A stretch of DNA of 64,000 nucleotides from 2-02-FULL-55-14 sp964534125 (GTDB lineage: Bacteria; Bacteroidota; Ignavibacteria; UBA10030): NCBI GenBank assembly GCA_964534125.1, contig CAZHOJ010000003.1:282741-346740 (forward strand). Direction: 5' to 3'. Below are positions 34,445-44,393 of this stretch, in pieces. The notes under the pieces are model-generated. The model was not told the origin of the DNA. It saw only the letters and a list, made by a program, of their open reading frames with translations, and made no database searches. The first letter of the stretch is position 1, and every line of letters starts with the position of its first letter. The position numbers were made by a program, and so were the translations under genes.

Positions 34445-35617
34445 ATGCTGACGCTCAAGCTTGCACTTCGCAACGTGCTCGGAGCAGGGCTTAAGACATG
34501 GCTGAACGTTGCAGCGCTGTCGTTCGCGTTCTTTGCCATCGTGTTCATGCAGGGGCTTTACACAGGGATGGGCGACCAGATGGAGCAGGCGACAATAGAC
34601 GCTCTCTACGGCGGCGGACAGTACTGGCATGCGTCCTACGACCCGTACAATCCGCTCGAGCTGGAGGATGCGCATGGAACCGTTCCCCCTGAGCTGCAGG
34701 CACTCGTCGACGGGAGAACGGCAACCCCGATCCTCATCCGGCAGGCGGTCACGTATCCCGAAGGCCGATTCCGGAGCGTCCTGCTGAAAGGGATCGACCC
34801 GGCCCAGAACATTCTCACCGTCCCCTCCTCATTGCTGACGTCGGAGGATGGAGCCATCCCCGCCGTGATCGGCACGAGGATGGCAAAGAGTACCGGCCTC
34901 CGGAAAGGCGACTACGCGACCGTCCAGTGGCGCGATGTGAACGGGACATTCGACGCGCGTGAGATCAGGATCGCGGAGGTCTTCCGGTCGAACGTTCAGA
35001 CGATCGACCAGAGCCAGTTCTGGATCCCGCTCGAACAGCTCCGCCAGTTGACCGGTATGCCCGGCGAGGCCACGATGGTGGTCCTCTCGCGCGACGCACA
35101 ATCCATCGCAGCGCCCGACGGCTGGGAATTCAAGGACCTCGACGCGCTCCTCAGCGATGTCCGCGCGATGGTGCAGACAAAGACGATCGGAGGAAGCATC
35201 TTCTATACGATCCTCATGTTCCTCGCGATGCTTGCCATATTCGATACGCAGGTCCTTTCGATCTTCCGCCGGAAGAAAGAAATGGGCACGCTGATGGCCC
35301 TCGGCATGACCCGGCCTCACCTCATCGGCCTGTTCACGCTGGAGGGGGCCATCCACGCGGTGTTCGCGACGATCGTCGCGGCCATCTATGGAACACCGCT
35401 CCTCATCTGGATCTCCACCGCCGGCTGGCCATTGCCGGAAGCGACGGACGACTTCGGGTTCGCGCTCGGCGAGAAACTGCTCCCGGTCTATCCGGCCGGG
35501 CTCATCATCGGCACGACGGTCCTCGTCCTCATTGTCACCACGATCGTCAGCTTCCTGCCGACGAGGAGGATCGCGCGCCTCAAGCCGACGGACGCGCTCA
35601 GGGGGAAGATATCATGA
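34445..35617 (+). CDS. FtsX-family ABC permease 1
   Basis: The protein has 390 residues in the LolC/E-MacB layout: one N-terminal membrane helix (about 17-38), a large periplasmic domain, then three helices near 255-275, 300-330 and 350-375. The C-terminal motif TRRIARLKPTDALRGK is typical of these permeases. GAGGTGATCCG precedes the ATG. It pairs with the next gene to form a heterodimeric exporter with the upstream ATPase. Confidence 0.88.
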   Translation: MLTLKLALRNVLGAGLKTWLNVAALSFAFFAIVFMQGLYTGMGDQMEQATIDALYGGGQYWHASYDPYNPLELEDAHGTVPPELQALVDGRTATPILIRQAVTYPEGRFRSVLLKGIDPAQNILTVPSSLLTSEDGAIPAVIGTRMAKSTGLRKGDYATVQWRDVNGTFDAREIRIAEVFRSNVQTIDQSQFWIPLEQLRQLTGMPGEATMVVLSRDAQSIAAPDGWEFKDLDALLSDVRAMVQTKTIGGSIFYTILMFLAMLAIFDTQVLSIFRRKKEMGTLMALGMTRPHLIGLFTLEGAIHAVFATIVAAIYGTPLLIWISTAGWPLPEATDDFGFALGEKLLPVYPAGLIIGTTVLVLIVTTIVSFLPTRRIARLKPTDALRGKIS

Positions 35618-36882
35618 TCCGATTCCTTCTGAAGGGACTGTTCCGCGACCGTTCCCGCTCCCTGTTTCCTCTCATCATCGTCAGCGCCGGCGTCTTTCTG
35701 ACCGTCGGCATGCAGGCATGGATCGGCGGTATGATGACGCTCATGATCCAGACCTCTGCTCATTTCAATTCCGGACATCTGCAGGTGGCGACGAAGGCCT
35801 ATGCCGGCGAGTCTGACCAGGCGGCGAACGACCTCGCGATACTGGGTATCACGCCGGTCCTCACCGAGCTTCGGCAGGACTATCCCGACCTCCTCTGGAC
35901 TCCTCGCATCCGCTTCGGCGGCATCCTGGACATCCCTGATGAGCAGGGTGAAACGCGCAGTCAGGCGACCGTCGGAGGGCTTGCTGTGGACCTGAACGAC
36001 GACAGTCCGGAGATGGGGATCCTGAGCCTCCGGGAGGCCATCGTCGGCGGGCAGCTGCCTGAAGCGCCCGGAGAGATCCTTATCTCTGATGAGCTTGCAC
36101 GAACGCTCGGCGTCGCTCCCGGAGGGACCGCCACGCTCATGACCACGACGATGTACGGAAGCATGTCCGTAACGAACTTCACAGTCGCCGGGACGTTCAG
36201 CTTCGGTATATCAGCGATGGACCGCGGGATGATCCTCGCCTCGTTGCCCGACATACAGCACGCCCTCGACATGACGGATGGCGCCGGGGAGATCCTTGGC
36301 TTCTTCAATGACGACCTGTACCACCACGAGCGTGTGGCGGAGGTGACCACCGGCTTCACTGCGGACCACGGGTCGGATGATCCGTTCTCTCTGACCATGA
36401 GGACTTTCCGGGATGTGAGCGGCCTCGGAGAGTACCTGGACCTGATCGGCGTGTTCAACGTCGTCATCATCGGCATCTTCCTGTTCGCGATGTCGCTCGT
36501 GCTCTGGAATGTGGGTCTGACCTCCGGCCTGCGGCGGTACGGCGAGATCGGCGTACGGCTCGCAATCGGCGAGGAAAAGGGACATGTCTACCGCACCATG
36601 ATCGCCGAATCGGTCATGCTCGGCATCGGCGGCTCTGTTGTGGGAACGGCCATGGGGCTTGCTGTGGCCTACTACCTGCAGATACATGGGATCGACATCG
36701 GCTCGATGATGAAGGGAAGCACGGCCCTGCTGACGAACGTCGTCCGGGCCCAGGTGTCGCCGTTCACGTATGTCATCGGATTCATTCCCGGCCTGCTTGC
36801 GACAGTGCTCGGGGCAGGCATTGCCGGCATCCGCATCTACCAGCGACAAACCGCCCAGCTCTTCAAGGAACTTGAAACATGA
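35614..36882 (+). CDS. FtsX-family ABC permease 2
   Basis: The protein has 422 residues with the same layout as its neighbour: a helix near 17-37, a periplasmic domain with GGILDIPDEQGE and GGQLPEAPGEILISDELA, and three C-terminal helices. The sequence RRYGEIGVRLAIGEEKGHVYRTMIAES is the cytoplasmic coupling region typical of the family. Start and stop overlap both neighbours by ATGA, so the three proteins are translationally coupled. Confidence 0.88.
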   Translation: MIRFLLKGLFRDRSRSLFPLIIVSAGVFLTVGMQAWIGGMMTLMIQTSAHFNSGHLQVATKAYAGESDQAANDLAILGITPVLTELRQDYPDLLWTPRIRFGGILDIPDEQGETRSQATVGGLAVDLNDDSPEMGILSLREAIVGGQLPEAPGEILISDELARTLGVAPGGTATLMTTTMYGSMSVTNFTVAGTFSFGISAMDRGMILASLPDIQHALDMTDGAGEILGFFNDDLYHHERVAEVTTGFTADHGSDDPFSLTMRTFRDVSGLGEYLDLIGVFNVVIIGIFLFAMSLVLWNVGLTSGLRRYGEIGVRLAIGEEKGHVYRTMIAESVMLGIGGSVVGTAMGLAVAYYLQIHGIDIGSMMKGSTALLTNVVRAQVSPFTYVIGFIPGLLATVLGAGIAGIRIYQRQTAQLFKELET

Positions 36883-37787
36883 CGCGCGCCCTTCTCGTCT
36901 CCCCGGAAGCCAGCTCAGCGATCCTCTCGGCACAGAAGAAATTGCCGCAAAGAACCTGCCCGACGAATACCTGCCTGCTGAATACCTGCAGGCAGGCGCA
37001 TAGAACGCAGAATCGTAAGAAACATTCGTTATGTGTTCTTTGTGTTCTCTGTGGCAAAGTGCTTTGGGGGTGGCTTCTCGCATCTCCCCTCCTGCTCCAC
37101 GCACAGTCCCTCACCGGTGATGAGATCCTTCAGCGGGTCGATAGGAACATGTTCTCCGAGAACAGGATCATTACCTCGCGAATGGTCATACACGGCCGCC
37201 GGGGGGACAGGACCGTAGAGTCGAGATCGTGGCAAAGGGGCACGAACGAAGCCTTCACCGAGTTCCTCGCCCCGGCGCGGGAGAAGGGGACCAAGATGCT
37301 GAAGCTGGAGGACCGATTGTGGACATATTCCCCCTCCACCGACCGGACCATCCTCATATCCGGCCACATGCTCCGCCAGTCCATCATGGGTTCTGACCTC
37401 TCGTACGAGGACATGATGGAGGACCCGCATCTTCCGAACATCTACAGCGCCGCGATTGCCGGAGAAGAGACGGTCATCGGAAGGACATGCTGGGTGCTGG
37501 AGCTGAAAGCAAAGCGGGAGGACATCGCATACGATAGCCGGAAAGCATGGGTGGACAAGGAGCGCTACATCGTGCTGAAGGAACACCTGTTCGCCAAGAG
37601 CGGCACACTCCTGAAGACGCTCGAGGTGAGTGAAGTCAGGCAGGTGCAGGACCGATGGGTAGGGACGTCAGCGCTCTACAAAGATGCGTTGAAAGAGGGG
37701 GAAGGAACGGAATTCCACATCGATTCGGTCGTTTTCGACACTTCCATACCGGCACATTACTTCACGAAGGCGGCGTTGCGGCGGTAG
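36879..37787 (+). CDS. LolA-like outer-membrane lipoprotein-sorting protein
   Basis: The frame encodes 302 residues. The mature part (from about 78: LTGDEILQRVDRNMFSENRI, then ESRSWQRGTNEAFTEFLAPAREKGTKMLKLEDRLW) matches the outer-membrane lipoprotein-sorting/LolA-LolB superfamily, which carries lipids or lipoproteins across the periplasm. With the ABC exporter upstream this suggests a dedicated envelope transport system. The N-terminus is odd: between the coupled ATG (36879) and the hydrophobic signal segment (LWGWLLASPLLLHAQ) lie about 60 residues, most of them encoded by a dispersed palindromic repeat. The true start may instead be GTG 37059, or the repeat may have damaged secretion. Confidence 0.75.
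   Translation: MTRALLVSPEASSAILSAQKKLPQRTCPTNTCLLNTCRQAHRTQNRKKHSLCVLCVLCGKVLWGWLLASPLLLHAQSLTGDEILQRVDRNMFSENRIITSRMVIHGRRGDRTVESRSWQRGTNEAFTEFLAPAREKGTKMLKLEDRLWTYSPSTDRTILISGHMLRQSIMGSDLSYEDMMEDPHLPNIYSAAIAGEETVIGRTCWVLELKAKREDIAYDSRKAWVDKERYIVLKEHLFAKSGTLLKTLEVSEVRQVQDRWVGTSALYKDALKEGEGTEFHIDSVVFDTSIPAHYFTKAALRR
36944..37057. repeat. dispersed palindromic repeat inside the LolA-like gene
   Basis: Left arm GCCGCAAAGAAC and right arm TTCTTTGTGTTCTCTGTGGC, with CCTGC/GCAGG units between, mirror the elements at 6941 and 33596. It keeps the reading frame open. Confidence 0.55.
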
Positions 37788-37813
37788 CGGACCGATCCAC
37801 GCTGTCACCCGCT

Positions 37814-37895
37814 TTCTCATTTCTGGTGTATCCCCAATTTTAGGGATTGACTCGGTTCGTCGGCGGTGGCATATTTGCTGACAGGCAAACCGGTC
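37814..37895 (+). promoter_or_regulatory. TonB-receptor upstream region with TTCTCATTTCTG box
   Basis: The box at 37814-37825 and a small ATCCC/GGGAT hairpin at about 37830-37847 are conserved in the duplicate at 31768, where the downstream hairpin bases also pair. The box is 82 bp from the start codon in both. Confidence 0.5.
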
Positions 37896-40649
37896 ATGGG
37901 TCCCGTCACTTCAATCCTTCCTCTTCGGAAACTCCACACCGGGGTCCTCATTCTTCTGGCCCTGCTCCTGCCTGCGTCAGCTCCTGCGGACGTGCATGCC
38001 TCCGACTCTTCCGTTGTGCGCGACACGACATCGCGTGCACCCCAGCAAGGCACTGCCTGGACATCATACAGCATCTCGCGTGATGACCTCCTCGCCTACC
38101 CATCCCAGGAGCTCAGCGACTACCTCGAACTCATCCCCGGCGTCACGAAGGTCGACGGGCAGATCCACTTCCGCGGAGCGCGGCAGGACGCGGTCTTCTA
38201 TGGCCTCGACGGTTTTGGAATCACTAACCCCGTCACGAACTCTCCCATCCTCTCCCTCATCCCCGAAGCGGTCAGTCGCATCGATGTGCATACAGGAGCA
38301 TACGGCGCTGCGTACGGCAGGTCCACAGGAGGGCTTGTTCTGAGCAGCATGCGGCAGGGAGGCGACACGTTCGGGTTCACCGCTTCCGCCCGCACGGACG
38401 AACTCGCCAGACCTGGGGAACAGGTACTTGGGACGACGGTGCAGGGATACCGACGGCTCGCATTGACGGCCTCAGGGCCGGTGGTGAGCGGCATCCGCTT
38501 CTTTGTCGCCGGCGAACACCGGTTCGCACACAATCGTCAGCCGATGTTCCTCGAGCCGTTCAGGTTCGACAGTCTGCGGGTCGATCGGAACAGCAGTTAC
38601 TATGATTCATCCCTCCCGGATGATCAGCAGGTGCTTCTTCCTGGCCCCGTCGAGTTCCGGCGGAACTATGTACCCAGCAACTTCCAGGAGAGCAACACCG
38701 CGCAAGGGAACATATCGATCGATATCGAAGGCGCCACGATGCTCTTCCTGGCGAGCGTGAATTCGACAGAGACAGCACAGGGTGGATGGCCGTGGGTGCG
38801 CGAGAACTACTACCGGCAGAACAGGAGAATGACCGAACAGAGCTCGACCACATTCATAGGGGTGAGGCTGACACAGCAGAGACATCAAAGGTTCCGATAT
38901 TCGATCTCGTACGGATATTCACGGCAGAAACGGATCCTCGTGGACCCGCATTTCGGGGAAGAATGGAAACTGTACTCTGACAGTCTCTTAAACGCACTGG
39001 CTGGCTTCACCGGATTCAGGTACAGGTATAGCGGATTTCCGCCATCGTATGCCACGCTTGGAGGATTGGTGTTCGCACACCCGTTTGCCCCCAACGCGTC
39101 GTATGAGAAGTTCGACGAGCTCTCACATCAGGTCTCCTTCGCCGGCGAGGCGTTTCCCATCGACCTCTGGACGGTCCGCTTCGGTGCCGCATACGAGACG
39201 TGGACCTTGCGGAAATACTCGCTCCAAAGAGTTGATTACCTGATGCAGTATGGCATCGGCCGCGATCAGGTGTATCGGAACGAGGCTGACCGGCATGCTC
39301 AGATGATAAGGTTGGGGGGAATCCGAACGTACGGATTCGATCCTGACGGCGGCAACGTCGATACGGGTCCATACTCCCCGTACAAACCGGATGCGACCTC
39401 CGCGTATGTCGATAACGAATTCCACGAAGAGGCGTGCCGCCTGAACTTCGGTTTCCAGTATGAACGGTATCATCCACGCCTCCGCTACTATCCCGATGAG
39501 AACAACGTTCCTTACGTGTGGAGCATCGACCTGCCCAACGATACAGTTGCGCTGATAACCACACCGCACGAGGAGGTGCTTCCCCGCATCTCCGCCTCTT
39601 TCGCTGCCACCGCGTCGCTGTTGCTGCACTTTTCATTCGGCAGGTACGCACAGTTCCCTGAGCTCAAGGACCTGCTGACAACGTCATTGGATAGAGATTA
39701 CTCACGAAATCTCCGATTTCAGGCCAAAGGGGGACAGGTGCCGTCGGGTGAGGTCCGCCCCGAACGATCCTCCCAGATGGAGGTCGGGGTCGACTGGCGA
39801 AACACCGGGGGTACGTGGGCAGTCTCAGGGACGGCCTTTCGGAAGGTGCTCCCCAATCAGCTCGCGCTGGCGGAGTTTGACTCGGCGAGGGACGGCTCCG
39901 TGTTCGTCTTCAGGAACGAAGGCGAATCCTCGATTCTGGGGATGGAAATGCTCTGTTCCCTCCGACCATCAGACCGATTCTCAGCGTCGATTCGCTACAC
40001 GTACGCGGGTATGAAGGGGACACAAACATATCCGAAGTCCAACTGGGCAATACTGTATCTGGACCAGGTATACCGGCCCGATGCATTCTATGAACCCGAT
40101 TACGCCCGATCGCACACGATTCACGTGATAGCCGACCTCCATTTCCTCCCCGAGGATGGCCCATTCCTCGAGGGACTGCGGATCGTTCCGGTCCTATCCA
40201 TGCTCAGCGGGCGTCGCTATACCAGGGAGCATGAATTCTGGTGGCTGGGATCGACAAACCCATGGCGGATGGGAGTGCGGACGCTCGACGATCCCCGGCT
40301 CTCTGAACCGGTTGAACCGACCAACTCATCCACGACACCGTGGATCCTCAACTGCGACCTGCATGTGTCGAAACTCTTCGCCATCGGGCCGGTTCGTGCT
40401 TCTCTGACGGTCGACATCCTGAACCTGCTGGACAGCAAACAAGCGGAGAATGTCTATCCCGTGACCGGGAAGTCCGAGGATGACGGTTGGCTGAACAATT
40501 CCATGTCCCGGTATTTCACGTACCCCGGATATCGTGAAGGATATCAGATACTGAACAATCAGAACCGTGAGCACTACTTCAAGGCGACGGGAGTCGATAT
40601 CTATCGGCCGCCGAGGCAGTTCAGAGTGGGAGTGAGGGTGGAGATGTAA
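37896..40649 (+). CDS. TonB-dependent outer-membrane receptor
   Basis: The protein has 917 residues. After the signal peptide comes a plug domain (YSISRDDLLAYPSQELSDYLELIPGV, IHFRGARQDAVFYGLDG, RIDVHTGAYGAAYGRSTGG) without the N-terminal carboxypeptidase-like domain of SusC proteins, then a 22-strand barrel (for example FGRYAQFPELKDLL, PERSSQMEVGVDW, LTVDILNLLDSKQ) ending VRVEM. The substrate is unknown. The start at 37896 is supported by conservation of the ATG context in the duplicated upstream region; an in-frame ATG 30 bp earlier is less likely. The following T9SS-type gene could encode a surface partner. Confidence 0.88.
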   Translation: MGPVTSILPLRKLHTGVLILLALLLPASAPADVHASDSSVVRDTTSRAPQQGTAWTSYSISRDDLLAYPSQELSDYLELIPGVTKVDGQIHFRGARQDAVFYGLDGFGITNPVTNSPILSLIPEAVSRIDVHTGAYGAAYGRSTGGLVLSSMRQGGDTFGFTASARTDELARPGEQVLGTTVQGYRRLALTASGPVVSGIRFFVAGEHRFAHNRQPMFLEPFRFDSLRVDRNSSYYDSSLPDDQQVLLPGPVEFRRNYVPSNFQESNTAQGNISIDIEGATMLFLASVNSTETAQGGWPWVRENYYRQNRRMTEQSSTTFIGVRLTQQRHQRFRYSISYGYSRQKRILVDPHFGEEWKLYSDSLLNALAGFTGFRYRYSGFPPSYATLGGLVFAHPFAPNASYEKFDELSHQVSFAGEAFPIDLWTVRFGAAYETWTLRKYSLQRVDYLMQYGIGRDQVYRNEADRHAQMIRLGGIRTYGFDPDGGNVDTGPYSPYKPDATSAYVDNEFHEEACRLNFGFQYERYHPRLRYYPDENNVPYVWSIDLPNDTVALITTPHEEVLPRISASFAATASLLLHFSFGRYAQFPELKDLLTTSLDRDYSRNLRFQAKGGQVPSGEVRPERSSQMEVGVDWRNTGGTWAVSGTAFRKVLPNQLALAEFDSARDGSVFVFRNEGESSILGMEMLCSLRPSDRFSASIRYTYAGMKGTQTYPKSNWAILYLDQVYRPDAFYEPDYARSHTIHVIADLHFLPEDGPFLEGLRIVPVLSMLSGRRYTREHEFWWLGSTNPWRMGVRTLDDPRLSEPVEPTNSSTTPWILNCDLHVSKLFAIGPVRASLTVDILNLLDSKQAENVYPVTGKSEDDGWLNNSMSRYFTYPGYREGYQILNNQNREHYFKATGVDIYRPPRQFRVGVRVEM

Positions 40650-40961
40650 GAAACTAGTGGGCAGTGGTCACTTCGCAGTATTCAGAATGCTTGCTCCTAT
40701 CCGAAAGGCACGATCTACTGCTTTATACCAAAGACCCGAAAACGACAGTTCTGTCATCGATACTACACGGCAATGTGATCAGCGCACTGCACATGAGCTT
40801 TCAGTCCTTCGGTTTGTCCCTCTCGACGTGCAGTGCGGTGGACGTTTACCCGCCGGTATTTTTGGCGGGCGCCCCGAAGTCGTCCCCAAGAGCGCCGAGG
40901 GGCGCTTCAGAGAGCCGTGTACAGTGGTCACGATTCGTTTTCGGGCCTGGTTTCTTTCTGT

Positions 40962-40991
40962 GCTACTCTTTCTTTCCAAAGAAAGAGTAGC
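40962..40991. terminator. T-rich hairpin
   Basis: A 14-bp perfect stem, GCTACTCTTTCTTT with its complement and a 2-nt loop, lies 313 bp after the receptor stop. A sister hairpin is at 44394. The rest of 40650-41047 contains heptamer units just after the stop and a CCCGCC..GGCGGG pair near 40850, but no gene. Confidence 0.5.
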
Positions 40992-41047
40992 AACATGTAT
41001 CTCATAGAGGACATTCCCGCCTTCATTGGCACTTCGGGGAAAATGGG

Positions 41048-41213
41048 TAGAAGCTATCTCAAAAATACCCTCCACAGGATGGTTTCTCGCAAAACTCGCA
41101 ACGAAGGCAGCGCCCGCAACGCAAAAACATAACATAATGTAGGGTTCTCACGTTGCGATCTCTCTTTGTTACCGTGGCGGTCGTTGCGTGAGATGTTTTT
41201 GAGATGGCTTCTA
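41048..41213. mobile_element. miniature inverted-repeat element, family B copy 1
   Basis: This 166-bp element has ends TAGAAGCTATCTCAAAAA and TTTTTGAGATGGCTTCTA (17 of 18 bases complementary). It has no coding capacity. A nearly identical copy in inverse orientation is at 53410-53575. It ends 16 bp before the next start codon. Confidence 0.8.
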
Positions 41214-41229
41214 GCCACAAATTGACCAC

Positions 41230-43914
41230 ATGATCTACCGGCAGCATCTAATATTGGCTGCTTGCGCTCTGGTGTCGGCCGCAGCCCAAAAGAAGGACGG
41301 GATTCCATCACCTCATCCCTCCCTGCCCAAGACCGCCCAGACCAAGAATGCCGCCATCCTGAACATCAACAACTACACGACATGGCAGCGGTCGGGAGGC
41401 CAGGGTCAAATGCCGCCCAGCAATGGAGGAAATGGAGGGGTCTTTCCGCGCGGGACCGCGTGGGTCATGTACGCCGATGGTTTCATCTGGGGGGCCAAGA
41501 CGTACGCGGATCCAGCATATACACAGCCAACGTCGCAGCTGATCCGCGTCGGGGGGAGCACATACAACGAGGGGAACAAAGTCGGATGGGTCGAGGGGTT
41601 CGGTCCGACAGCCCGCGCTGTATCGTCCGACGATCCGCGGGCGCGGATCTATCGTATCCGGCGCGACTATGCATCCATGTTGTATTGGGAATTGACTCGC
41701 GATGCCGCCGAGAACGGGGAGACCTCCACAAGTCTTGTGACCGCATCCGCCATGGCAGAGGTGCTCCGGCAATATGAAACTGACTGGAACGAATGGCCGG
41801 TAGACCTGGGCGCCCCGTACATCGAGCGGAATGGCAACCCCGGCTACCAGAAGCCGCCACCCTTCAGCGACGGCTTTACACATGACTCGCTCATATCGGG
41901 CAAGTATGACGAACCGGGGATTGCAGGGAGCGACCCATACCTTCCCGGCGACCAGGTCATCTGGTTCGTCTGCAATGACCTGAACATTTCGCAGATGCAG
42001 TCCTTCGCGGGCAGCAATCCGATGGGACTGGAGGTCCAGATGACGCTTTGGGCGTATGACCGCTCCGACTGGTTCGGCAGCGTATACATGAAGAAGCTCA
42101 TCATGATCAACAAAGGTGGCGGGCTGGTCAACGATACGACGAGAGGTGCACTCTACCTCGACAGCGTCTTTGTTGGACAATGGTCAGATCCGGACGTCGG
42201 CCGCTACACCGACGATCTCATCGGATACGACACCTCCCTCGCACTTGCATTCGCCTATAACGGCAATCGGGTGGACGAAGAATATGCCCGGTTCGGTCTC
42301 CCCCCTCCCTCGGCAGGTTACGACTGGCTCCAAGGGCCCATCGTGCCTTCACCCGGCGATACAGCGATTCAGCGGCTTATGCTGCTCCCCGGCTATCGCA
42401 ACCTCCCGCCGACATCGTTCGTGCATGTTGCCTCTCTGGCCATGGAGGACGCATGGTTCTATGAACTCACGCAGAGGTATTGGAGACTGCTGCGGGGATT
42501 TGCGCCCGACCCATCCCCGAGTCCGCTCCGTTACTACCCAACACCCCCTGGGATCGCTCAGACAACATTTCTCTTCACGGGAGATCCTGTCAGCGGTTCG
42601 GGATTCCTCGATGGCCTGGACTGGCTTACGCCAGGAGACAGGCGATTTGTCCTCGGCTGCGGCCCGTTCAGGCTAGCTCCTGGAGATACACAGGAGATCA
42701 TTGTAGCAGGAGTCGCCGCGCTCGGAGCCGATCGTCTTTCCAGTATATCAGCTCTGAGATTGCATGACCGGGCCGTCCAGGATGTCTATGACGCATCTCT
42801 TGATTTTCCCCGGGCTCCTGCTCCCCCACGCGTTACTGCTATTGAGCTCAATTCAGAGGTCATTCTTGAATGGGGAAGCCCGGCCGGGTTTGTGAGCGAG
42901 AATGAGGGGCTTGTTGTTGCCGGGAAATACAATTTCGAGGGTTACGTCGTCTATCAGCTTCCACGAAGTGATGCTCCTCTCTCCGAAGCGGTCCGAGTCG
43001 CCACATTCGACAAGGTCAACGATATCTCAACGATCCTCGGCATAACGATGGACCCGGTGTCAGGGGCGTTGATCCCCATCCTCAGACAGAAGGGCACGAA
43101 TACGGGGCTGAAGCGGTCGATACGGATCACTCGGGACGCCATTTCTGACCATGACCTGCGCAACGGGACGGACTACTACTTTGCTGTGACGGCTTATAAC
43201 GCAGCGGTCGATCCTCTTGGCGTGGCCAGCCAGGAGAGCGACCCGGTGGCGATCCACGTCCGTCCTGCAACTCCGTTCGGAGCATCCGGCCTCTTGAACT
43301 ACGGTGACACCATCGCGGTGTCACACACCTCCGGGAGCGGCACAGGGACAGTGCTCCCCACGGTGGTCAATCCACTCGCCTCGACCGGGAATACCTATGA
43401 GGTACGGTTCAACCCCGGCGGGACCGGCATCGTCTGGTCGCTCTGGAATGTCACCGAAAACAGATCGATTGCATCCGACCTGCCCCTCCACTCCGGACCG
43501 GATGATCCGCCGATTGTCGAAGGCGGATTGCTCCTGAAGGTTTCCGGATCGTTCAGCACAACAGACGTATTTCGATACGAGACTGCTGCTATCGACAGCA
43601 GCTGGACAGCGGTTCAGGAGAGTATTGAGCGCATCAGCGTCTATCCCAATCCAACCAACGGCGAATCGTGGGCGATGTTCTCCAACCTGCCGCGGCATGC
43701 CGTCATCCGGATCTTCAGCCTGACGGGAGAACAGGTGCGGAAGCTCGAGAAGAACGATCCTTCCCAGTTCCTCCGCTGGGACCTTATGAACGAGGCAAGC
43801 AGGCAGGTCGCAAGCGGCATCTACCTGTGCGTGGTCGAAATGCCGGACCTGAATCAGACGAGGGTACTGAAGCTTGCGGTGATACAGTCCCGGGTGTACC
43901 CGGGAGGGTGGTGA
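41230..43914 (+). CDS. large secreted protein with short T9SS-type C-terminal domain
   Basis: The protein has 894 residues and a short signal peptide (MIYRQHLILAACALVSAAAQ). I recognise no enzyme motif. It begins with a region of GGSTYNEGNKVGWVEGFG type seen in Ignavibacteriota surface proteins. A fibronectin-III-like part lies near 540-680 (PPRVTAIELNSEVILEWGSP to TDYYFAVTAYN). The last 90 residues (ISVYPNPTNGESWAMFSNLP to VLKLAVIQ) form a compact type A sorting domain lacking the FNP segment. It follows the TonB receptor on the same strand. There is no ribosome site because the miniature element abuts the start. Confidence 0.7.
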   Translation: MIYRQHLILAACALVSAAAQKKDGIPSPHPSLPKTAQTKNAAILNINNYTTWQRSGGQGQMPPSNGGNGGVFPRGTAWVMYADGFIWGAKTYADPAYTQPTSQLIRVGGSTYNEGNKVGWVEGFGPTARAVSSDDPRARIYRIRRDYASMLYWELTRDAAENGETSTSLVTASAMAEVLRQYETDWNEWPVDLGAPYIERNGNPGYQKPPPFSDGFTHDSLISGKYDEPGIAGSDPYLPGDQVIWFVCNDLNISQMQSFAGSNPMGLEVQMTLWAYDRSDWFGSVYMKKLIMINKGGGLVNDTTRGALYLDSVFVGQWSDPDVGRYTDDLIGYDTSLALAFAYNGNRVDEEYARFGLPPPSAGYDWLQGPIVPSPGDTAIQRLMLLPGYRNLPPTSFVHVASLAMEDAWFYELTQRYWRLLRGFAPDPSPSPLRYYPTPPGIAQTTFLFTGDPVSGSGFLDGLDWLTPGDRRFVLGCGPFRLAPGDTQEIIVAGVAALGADRLSSISALRLHDRAVQDVYDASLDFPRAPAPPRVTAIELNSEVILEWGSPAGFVSENEGLVVAGKYNFEGYVVYQLPRSDAPLSEAVRVATFDKVNDISTILGITMDPVSGALIPILRQKGTNTGLKRSIRITRDAISDHDLRNGTDYYFAVTAYNAAVDPLGVASQESDPVAIHVRPATPFGASGLLNYGDTIAVSHTSGSGTGTVLPTVVNPLASTGNTYEVRFNPGGTGIVWSLWNVTENRSIASDLPLHSGPDDPPIVEGGLLLKVSGSFSTTDVFRYETAAIDSSWTAVQESIERISVYPNPTNGESWAMFSNLPRHAVIRIFSLTGEQVRKLEKNDPSQFLRWDLMNEASRQVASGIYLCVVEMPDLNQTRVLKLAVIQSRVYPGGW

Positions 43915-43924
43915 GGGCGGGGAT

Positions 43925-44164
43925 GATCTCTGACGAGTAGGGAGTACGGAGAGATCAGCAGATTCTCCGAGAGTGGGGACTTGGCACTGGGGAGAAGACT
44001 TGGAACGAGGACGGATTCGGGACAATGGAGAGAGCGGTAGAGCTGTTGGGAGTGGCTGGGTTTGCCTACAGACACATGTGGCACCCCTACGGGGTGCTCC
44101 CCGTTTCCGTAGGCCAAAGTTAGAAACCTTCGACCCCTATCGGGGTCGGACGACGGGATGTTCA
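43925..44164. repeat. heptamer array and small GC-rich hairpins
   Basis: Heptamer units of the type AGTGGGG and ACTTGGC run from about 43940 to 44030. Two short hairpins follow, GCACCCCTACGGGGTGC (44081-44097) and CGACCCCTATCGGGGTCG, the first nested within GCCTAC/GTAGGC arms. No gene is visible. Confidence 0.55.
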
Positions 44165-44283
44165 TGATCGCCTGGAGGATATCGAGTTATACCAGCGGGC
44201 TCAGCTGCCCGCACGAAATCATTCGGCAGGAAACCTTGTTCTCCTAGCGGAAAGAGACCTTCCGGGAACGGCTCGCGCTCATT

Positions 44284-44335
44284 TAATTCCCTCGACGCTG
44301 TGGTAGTCGATCTTCTACTGGTGTCGAGGGAATTA
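44284..44335. repeat. long palindrome (cruciform-capable)
   Basis: A 13-bp perfect stem (TAATTCCCTCGAC with its complement) encloses a 26-nt loop that has a smaller TAGT/ACTG pairing. It is isolated, with no T-tract and no neighbouring gene within 300 bp. Confidence 0.6.
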
Positions 44336-44393
44336 GTCTAGCGGTTGAACGCGAGCCGCGTGAGGCTTTGATTTCGTGCAAGTTTCTTTTTCT

